From CAVZOY01 sp963777095 (GTDB lineage: Bacteria; Actinomycetota; Actinomycetes; Mycobacteriales; Geodermatophilaceae), in the NCBI GenBank assembly GCA_963777095.1, contig CAVZOY010000006.1, forward strand, positions 310,001-374,000: a stretch of 64,000 nt of DNA, written 5' to 3'. The notes beneath the pieces were generated by a model. It saw only the letters and a program-made list of their open reading frames with translations, made no database searches and was not told the DNA's origin. A program made the translations under genes and the position numbers. Shown here piece by piece: positions 58,348 to 64,000 of the stretch (position 1 is the stretch's first letter; each line of letters starts with the position of its first letter).

Positions 58348-59492
58348 GCCGGCTCCCGGGCGCGGACCAGGACGTCCGCCAGCAGCCGCGCCCCGGGAAC
58401 GGGCCCGCCGTCGGCCCGCCACGCGGGCTCGACGCAGACCAGCTCACCGTCACGGCGCAGCATCCCGATCTCCTCGACCCGCCGGCCGAGCGCCGTCCGG
58501 CGCAGGTGGACCACCGCGTCGAGGCCCGCCGCCGCCTGGCTGTGGACGGCCGCCCGGTCCATCCCGGCCGCGACGCCGAGCGCCTCCAGCCTGGCCGGCA
58601 CCTCTGCGGGACGGTTGGCGTGCAACGTGCCCGCCCCGCCCTCGTGCCCGGTGTTGAGCGCCGCGAGGAGGTCCACCACCTCCGCTCCGCGCACCTCGCC
58701 GACCACCACCCGGTCCGGGCGCATCCGTAGGGCCTGGCGGACCAGGTCGCGGAGCGTCACCTCTCCCGCGCCCTCCACGTTGGCCGGGCGGCCGACCAGC
58801 CGGACGACGTGCGGATGATCAGGAGTCAGCTCTGGCGCGTCCTCGCAGATCACCAGGCGCTCGGACGGTGGGACGAGTCCGAGCAGCGCCGACAGCAGCG
58901 TGGTCTTGCCCGAGCCGGTGCCGCCGGTGACGAGCAGGGCGGCGCGGGCCGAGACCAGGCCGCGGAGGGTCTCCTCCGACCCGCCCGGAAACGTGCCCGC
59001 CTCCGCGAGGTCGGCGACGGACAGCGAGCAGCGCCGGAGCACGCGCAGCGACAGGCAGGTGCCGCCGTCGGCGACCGGCGGCAGGACCGCGTGCAGCCGG
59101 GTGCCATCGGGCAGCCCGGCGTCCACCCACGGGACGCCGTCGTCGAGCCGTCGGCCGGCCGCGGCGGCGAGGCGGACGGCGAGCCGCCGCACGGCGTCCT
59201 CGTCGGGGAACCGCAGGTCCGTCCGCTCCAGGCCGGTGCCGCGGTCGATCCAGACCTCGTCGGGTCCGTTCACGAGCACGTCGGTGACTCCCGGCGCGCG
59301 CAGCAGTGCCTCCAGCGGACCGGCGCCCGCGAGTTCGTCGACCGCCTCCCGCACTGCGACGAGCACGGCGCCGTCGTCCAGCAGGCCGCCGGACTCCTCC
59401 CGGACGAGGGCTGCCACATGCGCCCGGGTGGGCGGGTCCGCGGTGAGCACCAGGCGGGCACGGACGCGATCGATGAGCCCGGGCGCCGTCAT
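58341..59492 (-). CDS. TadA/CpaF-type secretion ATPase
   Basis: Hexameric ATPase that drives pilus assembly. The 383-residue protein has the N-terminal LLDDGAVLVAVREAVDELAG helical part, GVTDVLVNGPDEVWIDR, Walker A VTGGTGSGKTTLLSALL (~195), Asp box ICEDAPELTPDHPHVVRL, Walker B RMRPDRVVVGEVRG-like and the His box ALNTGHEGGAGTLHANRP. It matches the heli_sec_ATPase family (Rv3659c). ATG at 59492 overlaps the ssd stop. Confidence 0.93.
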   Translation of the reverse strand: MTAPGLIDRVRARLVLTADPPTRAHVAALVREESGGLLDDGAVLVAVREAVDELAGAGPLEALLRAPGVTDVLVNGPDEVWIDRGTGLERTDLRFPDEDAVRRLAVRLAAAAGRRLDDGVPWVDAGLPDGTRLHAVLPPVADGGTCLSLRVLRRCSLSVADLAEAGTFPGGSEETLRGLVSARAALLVTGGTGSGKTTLLSALLGLVPPSERLVICEDAPELTPDHPHVVRLVGRPANVEGAGEVTLRDLVRQALRMRPDRVVVGEVRGAEVVDLLAALNTGHEGGAGTLHANRPAEVPARLEALGVAAGMDRAAVHSQAAAGLDAVVHLRRTALGRRVEEIGMLRRDGELVCVEPAWRADGGPVPGARLLADVLVRAREPAC

Positions 59493-60553
59493 GCTGCCCG
59501 CCGCTGCTGTCCCAGCGCGGCCAGCACCCGGCGGGCGACCGTGCCGAGCGGCGAGCGGGGCGCGACCGAGGGCAGTTCGCCCCGCTCGGCGCGCGGCACC
59601 GCACTGCGGTCGTGCGGCAGCGTCGCGAGCACCGGCCGGCGGACGGCGTCCGCCACCTCGGCGGGTGCGAGCCCTCCCGGAACGGCCCGCACGACCAGTC
59701 CGGCCCGGGACCACGGGGAGCCCTCGGCGTCGACCAGCAGGCGCGCAGCGCCCGCCGACCGGAGCCGTGCGGGAACCACGAGCACCGCAAGGTCGGCCGT
59801 CGCGGCCGGCCCGTCGTGCGACGGCGCCGCCCGGGGCAGGTCCAGCACGACGGTGCTGCCCACCGCTGCGGCCGCCTCGGTGACCGCGGTCAGGGCCGCG
59901 ACAGGGATCTCGGACGGGACGGAGCGAGCGGCGGCGAGCACGTGCACGCCGGCCACCTCCGGGAGGGCGGCGAGCAGTGCGTCGCCGGCCACCCGGCCGC
60001 GCAGGCCGGTCAGCTCCGGCCAGCGCAGACCCTCCGTGCGCTCGGCACCGAGCACCAGGTCCAGACCGCCGCCCCACGGGTCGCCGTCGACCAGCACCGC
60101 GCCCGGCGCGGCCGCCAGGGCGAGTGCCGCCGCGACCGTGCTCGCGCCGGCACCTCCGCAGCTGCCGGACACGGCGAGGACGGCACCGCGCTCGACCGGG
60201 TCGCGGACGGCGGCGGCGACCCGCGACAGCAGCCAGGGCTCCTCGTCGGGGAGCACGGCCACGCGCTCGGCGCCCACCTCGACCGCGGCCGCCCAGCCGT
60301 CGGCCGGCAGCGGTGCGCCGGCCACCACCACGACCCCCGGCCGGCGGGACAGCGCGCGCACCTGCGGGGAGGACAGGACCTCGGCACCGAGCAGGACCAG
60401 GGGTGCCTCCCGATAGGCCCGCCGCAACGCGGGCCCGCCCGTCGCCACCTCGGGCTCCGCGCCGGCGGCGGCGAGCAGGCGCAGGCAGTCGTCGAGCAGC
60501 CCGTCGTCGGTGGCCACGACGAGCGGACGGGCGGCGGTACGGGGAGCGATCAC
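59489..60553 (-). CDS. ssd: CpaE/MinD-like septum-site protein Ssd
   Basis: A 354-residue protein equivalent to M. tuberculosis Rv3660c. An N-terminal receiver-like domain (VVATDDGLLDDCLRLLAAAG) precedes a ParA/MinD-type ATPase region, but its P-loop is degenerate (VSGSCGGAGASTVAAALA, with Ala where the active Lys would be), as in other Ssd proteins. VLVDGDPWGGGLDLVLG follows. CpaE homologues position pilus machinery; Rv3660c affects septation. GTG start at 60553; first gene of the tad operon. Confidence 0.87.
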   Translation of the reverse strand: MIAPRTAARPLVVATDDGLLDDCLRLLAAAGAEPEVATGGPALRRAYREAPLVLLGAEVLSSPQVRALSRRPGVVVVAGAPLPADGWAAAVEVGAERVAVLPDEEPWLLSRVAAAVRDPVERGAVLAVSGSCGGAGASTVAAALALAAAPGAVLVDGDPWGGGLDLVLGAERTEGLRWPELTGLRGRVAGDALLAALPEVAGVHVLAAARSVPSEIPVAALTAVTEAAAAVGSTVVLDLPRAAPSHDGPAATADLAVLVVPARLRSAGAARLLVDAEGSPWSRAGLVVRAVPGGLAPAEVADAVRRPVLATLPHDRSAVPRAERGELPSVAPRSPLGTVARRVLAALGQQRRAA

Positions 60554-60664
60554 GGAGCGAGCCCAGCCGGTTCCGGCAAGTCTCGCCAGATCGCCGGCGG
60601 ATCTGTGGATGACCCGTTCGGGTGTGGACGGCGCGGACGCCAGGTCCCGCCGATCTGCTCCGCT

Positions 60665-60670
60665 TACCCT
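60665..60670 (+). promoter_or_regulatory. -10 box, probable near-leaderless promoter
   Basis: TACCCT lies eight bases before the GTG at 60679, again without a Shine-Dalgarno, in the 125-base divergent region between ssd and the phosphatase gene. Confidence 0.4.
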
Positions 60671-60678
60671 CGTGAACT

Positions 60679-61737
60679 GTGACCCGCGCCGCGGCGTTCT
60701 TCGATCTGGACAAGACGGTCATCGCCAAGTCCAGCACCCTGGCCTTCGGCCGCCCGTTCTTCCAGGGCGGGCTGATCAACCGGCGTGCCGCGCTGAAGAC
60801 CGCGTACGCGCAGTTCGTCTTCTCCCTCGCCGGCGCCGACGCCGAGCAGATGGAGCGTCTCCGGGCGCAGGTCTCGGCCATGTGCACCGGCTGGGACGTC
60901 GCGACGGTGCACGACATCGTCCGGGAGACGCTGCACGACATCGTCGACCCGCTCGTCTACGCCGAGGCCGCGGACCTGATCGAGGAGCACCGCGCCGCCG
61001 GCCGCGAGATCGTGATCGTCTCGAGCAGTGGGGCGGAGGTCGTCGAGCCGATCGGGGCCATGCTCGGGGCCGACCGCGTCGTGGCCACCCGCATGGTGAT
61101 CGCCGACGGGCGCTACACCGGTGAGATCGACTACTACGCCTACGGCGAGAACAAGGCCGCGGCGATGCGCCAGGTCGCCGAGGAGAACGGCTACGACCTC
61201 GCCGACTGCTACGCCTACAGCGACTCGGTCACCGACCTGCCGATGCTGTCGGCCGTCGGCCACCCCACCGCGGTCAACCCGGACCGGGGTCTGCGCCGCG
61301 CCGCCCTGGAGCAGGGCTGGCCGATCCGGCAGTTCACCCGCCCGGTCTCCCTCCGCAGCCGCTTCTCGGCGCCGACGACGCCCGTCGTCACCGGCGCCGC
61401 GATGGGCGTGGGCGCGGCCGTGGTCGGCCTGGCCTGGTACGCCCGCCACCGCGCGCTCCGCGACGCGGCCGCCCTGGCGAGCCCGCCCGCCGCCGGTCCC
61501 CGGGTCGACGGCGCCGCCGCGGCGCCTGAGCTCAGCCGCGCAGCAGGCTCTCGCAGATCGCCAGGCCCTCCAGCGCGCCGTGCTCCGTGGCCCGGCAGCA
61601 GTGCACGAGCCAGGTGGCCACGCCTGCCGACGTGCCGCGCGCGTACCCGTCCAGGGCCGTCCGGTAGGCGTCGATGCCCAGCTCGGCGAAGCCGACCTCC
61701 GGCACCGACACCGCCTTGGGATCGAGGCCCCGGGTGA
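60679..61737 (+). CDS. HAD-IB family hydrolase (SerB-like, Rv3661 type)
   Basis: Phosphatase with motif I AFFDLDKTVIAKSS (DxDKT), motif II IVSSSGAEV, Lys in YGENKAAAM and motif III YAYSDSVTDLPML. A C-terminal membrane helix (VVTGAAMGVGAAVVGLAWYA, about residues 237-256) follows. The frame runs to 61737, giving 352 residues and a 206-base overlap with the convergent gene; the last ~70 residues are low-complexity Arg/Pro/Ala sequence, antisense to that gene. A TGA at 61527-61529 in another frame would give a more normal end but needs a different correction from the one-base removals seen elsewhere. Always adjacent to ssd in related genomes. Confidence 0.85.
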   Translation: MTRAAAFFDLDKTVIAKSSTLAFGRPFFQGGLINRRAALKTAYAQFVFSLAGADAEQMERLRAQVSAMCTGWDVATVHDIVRETLHDIVDPLVYAEAADLIEEHRAAGREIVIVSSSGAEVVEPIGAMLGADRVVATRMVIADGRYTGEIDYYAYGENKAAAMRQVAEENGYDLADCYAYSDSVTDLPMLSAVGHPTAVNPDRGLRRAALEQGWPIRQFTRPVSLRSRFSAPTTPVVTGAAMGVGAAVVGLAWYARHRALRDAAALASPPAAGPRVDGAAAAPELSRAAGSRRSPGPPARRAPWPGSSARARWPRLPTCRARTRPGPSGRRRCPARRSRPPAPTPPWDRGPG

Positions 61738-62317
61738 TCCCGGTCAACCGCCCGGCGGCTCGCGCCACGACCCCGTCGCCGGATCCGAACGGTGCCAGCG
61801 CCGCCACCTCGCCGTGGACGAGCGCCGCCACGAGCACCGCGGGTGCGGTCGTCGTGCCCGTCACGAGGCCCAGCAGCCCGCCGAGCCGAGGTCCGGCGTG
61901 CGGGCCGGGGCGGCCGAGTTCCGCCCGGTCGGCGAGGTCGGCGGCGGCCAGCACGTGCAGCCGGGCGAGCACCTGCCCCGGCGCCCGGGACCAGGTCTCG
62001 GTCATCGACCCGAGAGCGGCCGACACCCGCAGCGCGCCCTGCACGACCGGGTCGTCCACCCTCCCCGCGCGCAGCTCCGCGAGGGGGACGTCGACGCCCT
62101 CGAGAGCGGCCGACGCCCGCGCCCCCCGGAGCGCCGACTCCGTGCTCACTCCGGCGGACTCCCGACGCAGCACGCGGTGGCCCAGCAGCCGGTCGACCGC
62201 GACCCGGGCGGCGTCCGCCGCCTCCTGGACGCCCGGCAGGTCGAGCAGCGGGGCCAGCGGGTCGGGGCCGGAGGGCCGGGCCGGACGCGCGGCACCGGGA
62301 CGGAGCGGCAGAGTCAC
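61532..62317 (-). CDS. Rv3662c-like conserved actinobacterial protein
   Basis: A 261-residue helical protein at the position of Rv3662c, after the SerB-like phosphatase. Segments such as ESALRGARASAALEGVDV, GQVLARLHVLAAADL, and VAALVHGEVAALAPFGSGDGVVARAAGRL resemble Fic-like domains (the last is close to the HPFxxGNGRxxR layout with Leu-Ala-Pro-Phe-Gly-Ser-Gly replacing the canonical residues). It is likely non-catalytic as a Fic enzyme since the active-site His is absent. ATG at 62317. Function unknown. Confidence 0.72.
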   Translation of the reverse strand: MTLPLRPGAARPARPSGPDPLAPLLDLPGVQEAADAARVAVDRLLGHRVLRRESAGVSTESALRGARASAALEGVDVPLAELRAGRVDDPVVQGALRVSAALGSMTETWSRAPGQVLARLHVLAAADLADRAELGRPGPHAGPRLGGLLGLVTGTTTAPAVLVAALVHGEVAALAPFGSGDGVVARAAGRLTGITRGLDPKAVSVPEVGFAELGIDAYRTALDGYARGTSAGVATWLVHCCRATEHGALEGLAICESLLRG

Positions 62318-62393
62318 GGCGACGACGGTACGAGTCGCCGCCGATCCGGCTGCGCGGGGCAGCCGGCGGGCTCGTGGCTACGCTGCCAGGGCC

Positions 62394-62945
62394 ATGGCCC
62401 GCCCGCTCACCCTGCTGCTCGTCCGGCACGGGCAGAGCGACTGGAACGCCGCCGGACTCATGCAGGGGCAGACGCCGCACCCGAGGCTCACCGAGCTGGG
62501 ACACCGGCAGGCCGCCGACGCCGCCCGCGAGCTGGCCGCCGCCCGCCCGGGAGCGCTCGTGTCCAGCGACCTCCGCCGCGCCGTCGAGACGGCCGAGCAC
62601 TGCGCCCGCGCGACCGGCCTGGCGGTGCGGACGACGCCGGCCCTGCGCGAGCAGTCCTACGGCGTGCTCGAGGGACGACCTTCGCGCGAGCTGTGGGACG
62701 TCGTCGACTGGACCGATCCGCACTGGTCGGCCGAGGACGGCGAGAGCCTCGCCCAGCTGCACGCCCGGGTGGCCGACTACCTCCAGCAGCTGCGCGCCGA
62801 CCCGCCCGCCGACGTCGTCGCCCTGGTCACGCACGGCGACACCATCCGCGCGGCCCAGGCGGTGGTCGCCGGCGCCGGGCCCGAGGGGATGCCGGCCGTG
62901 ACCCCGCACAACGGCACCGTCACCCGGCTGGAGCTGGCCGGATGA
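62394..62945 (+). CDS. histidine phosphatase family protein (possibly alpha-ribazole phosphatase)
   Basis: A 183-residue phosphoglycerate-mutase-like phosphatase: catalytic RHG motif LLVRHGQSDWN at the start, SSDLRRAVETAEH, REQSYGVLEGRP and the second catalytic His in ALVTHGDTIRAA. Twenty bases upstream of cobU, so dephosphorylation of alpha-ribazole-5'-phosphate (CobC role) is plausible; other substrates cannot be excluded. ATG at 62394; a TACGCT box lies nine bases upstream. Confidence 0.82.
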   Translation: MARPLTLLLVRHGQSDWNAAGLMQGQTPHPRLTELGHRQAADAARELAAARPGALVSSDLRRAVETAEHCARATGLAVRTTPALREQSYGVLEGRPSRELWDVVDWTDPHWSAEDGESLAQLHARVADYLQQLRADPPADVVALVTHGDTIRAAQAVVAGAGPEGMPAVTPHNGTVTRLELAG

Positions 62946-62964
62946 GCCCGCGCAGGGAGACGAC

Positions 62965-63486
62965 GTGAGCAGGGTGCTGGTGCTCGGCGGTTCGCGGTCG
63001 GGCAAGTCGGCCTTCGCCGAGTCGTTGCTGGCCGGCCGCGACGACGTCACCTACCTGGCCACGTCCGCGGGAGCGCCGGACGACGCCGAGTGGGCGGCGC
63101 GGGTGGCCGCGCACCGGGCCCGCCGGCCGGCCGGCTGGTCGACGCTGGAGACCACGGCGCCGTCGGATCTCCTGCGCCCGGGGTCGGTGCTGGTCGACAG
63201 CGTGACCACCTGGGTCGCCGCCCTCATGGACGAGACCGGTGTGTGGACCGACGACCCCGACGCGGAGCAGCGGCTGGCGGGGCGCTGCGACGCACTCGTC
63301 AACGCCTGGGCGATGACGCCGGCGCACGTGGTGGCCGTCAGCGACGAGGTCGGTCTCGGCGTGGTGCCGGAGACCCGAGCCGGCCGGCTGTTCCGCGACG
63401 TGCTCGGCGAGGTGAACCAGCGACTGGCCGGCACCGCCGACGAGGTGTGGTTCGTCGTCGCCGGGCTTCCGCAGCGGCTGCGGTGA
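62965..63486 (+). CDS. cobU: adenosylcobinamide kinase/guanylyltransferase
   Basis: Bifunctional enzyme activating cobinamide for attachment of the lower ligand of B12. The 173-residue protein opens with VLVLGGSRSGKSAFAESLL (P-loop), then YLATSAGAPDDAEWAARVAAHRARRP with the guanylylated-His region, VLVDSVTTWVAAL and SDEVGLGVVPETRAGRLFRDVLGEVNQ, all CobU hallmarks. GTG at 62965 after AGGGAGA. The stop overlaps cobS (GTGA). Confidence 0.94.
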   Translation: MSRVLVLGGSRSGKSAFAESLLAGRDDVTYLATSAGAPDDAEWAARVAAHRARRPAGWSTLETTAPSDLLRPGSVLVDSVTTWVAALMDETGVWTDDPDAEQRLAGRCDALVNAWAMTPAHVVAVSDEVGLGVVPETRAGRLFRDVLGEVNQRLAGTADEVWFVVAGLPQRLR

Positions 63487-64000
63487 CCGACCGACCCGTG
63501 CGGGGGACCGGCCCGCTGGAGGCGTTCGCCCTGCTCACCGTCCTGCCCGTGCCGCGCCGGGCGACCGCGTCGGCGCGCGGGGTGCTGCCCTGGGCGCCAC
63601 TGGTCGGCCTCGTGCTCGGCGGGCTCGCGTCGGGTGTCGGCGTCCTCGGGGCACGCATCGTCTCGCCGCTGGTCGGCGCCGCGCTGGCCCTGATCCTCCT
63701 GGCGCTGCTGACCCGCGGTCTCCACCTCGACGGTCTCGCCGACACGGCCGACGGCCTCGGGCCGCTGCGCGACCGGGACCGGGCGCTGGCGGTCATGCGC
63801 CAGGGGGACGTCGGGCCCTTCGGGGTGGCGGCCGTCGTCCTGGTGCTCCTGCTGCAGGTGTCCTGCGCCGCCGTGCTGCTCGCCGCCGACGGCGGCTGGC
63901 TCGCGGTCTGGACGGCGGTGGCCGTCGCCCGCCTCGCCATGACCCGCACCGGCCTGCCCGGGGTTCCGACGGCGGCGGGATCCACGCTCGGCCGGGCGGT
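63483..64000 (+). CDS. cobS: adenosylcobinamide-GDP ribazoletransferase (partial, 3' end outside window)
   Basis: Cobalamin-5'-phosphate synthase, joining adenosylcobinamide-GDP to alpha-ribazole. The first ~172 residues are present: LEAFALLTVLPVP at the start, several membrane helices, and the metal-binding family signature HLDGLADTADGLG followed by DRALAVMRQGDVGPFGV. GTG at 63483 overlaps cobU by four bases. The gene runs off the right edge. Confidence 0.94.
   Translation, partial: MTDRPVRGTGPLEAFALLTVLPVPRRATASARGVLPWAPLVGLVLGGLASGVGVLGARIVSPLVGAALALILLALLTRGLHLDGLADTADGLGPLRDRDRALAVMRQGDVGPFGVAAVVLVLLLQVSCAAVLLAADGGWLAVWTAVAVARLAMTRTGLPGVPTAAGSTLGRA

Noticed and set aside
62318..62393. 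Cobalamin riboswitch before the phosphatase-cobU-cobS genes
   Set aside because: The 76-base gap is too short for a B12 riboswitch and no B12-box-like sequence is visible.

Overview
The window is very GC-rich actinobacterial chromosome (open frames on both strands nearly everywhere, GTG and TTG starts, short or absent leaders). Gene order matches the Mycobacterium tuberculosis Rv3600c-Rv3610c (coaX-panD-panC-Rv3603c-Rv3604c-Rv3605c-folK-folB-folP-folE-ftsH) and Rv3644c-Rv3662c (holB, topA, helicase, tad genes, SerB-like phosphatase, Rv3662c) segments. The MFS/dTMP-kinase fusion, the DUF4244 pilin locus and the cobalamin genes fit a soil actinomycete of the Geodermatophilaceae/Frankia type; the genus is an inference. 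There are no rRNAs, CRISPR arrays, transposases or prophage genes, and no gene-free stretch over 300 bases.

Layout. 1-4307 (minus): pantothenate/CoA genes coaX (partial), panD, panC, a Rossmann/DUF2520 protein and a coiled-coil membrane protein. 4395-8843: a DUF1684 gene and a betaine/choline-type ABC transporter whose binding protein is circularly permuted. 8840-13752 (minus): DUF3180, folK, folB, folP, folE, ftsH. 13965-18229 (minus): hpt, tilS, a DUF2342 metalloprotease and a PBP4-type DD-carboxypeptidase, divergent from ppa. 18770-25777: a methyltransferase, a small membrane protein, a DinB/maleylpyruvate-isomerase-like protein, a cyclase-AAA-TPR protein, a DAG-kinase-like gene and a secreted protein. 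25857-29103: a large secreted reprolysin-type metalloprotease. 29285-38594: tRNA-Thr, holB, MFS-tmk, tam, a VOC protein, a methyltransferase and topA with a methyltransferase in the same frame. 38844-45641: an ESX-like secreted pair, hppA and an Hrq1/SftH-type helicase. 45650-55745: a catabolic block (aldehyde dehydrogenase, PucR, gabT, two SDRs, cyclase-family hydrolase, XRE-cupin regulator, NCS1 permease, agmatinase/guanidinobutyrase, SnoaL) between the helicase and the tad genes it normally adjoins. 55763-60553: tad/Flp-type pilus genes and ssd. 60679-64000: SerB-like phosphatase, Rv3662c-like protein, histidine phosphatase, cobU and partial cobS.

Nine clear reading-frame breaks lie in eight genes, and each is repaired by removing one base, mostly from G or C runs. 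One falls in the only dTMP kinase gene seen here. This looks like sequence error rather than gene decay and should be kept in mind for every gene-boundary claim, including the topA fusion.

The most interesting items are the circularly permuted OpuC/OsmF-type binding protein, the topA-methyltransferase reading frame, the paired intact and degenerate SDRs inside a putative guanidino-compound/GABA catabolic locus under a PuuR-like regulator with a palindromic operator, and the ESX-like secreted pair.
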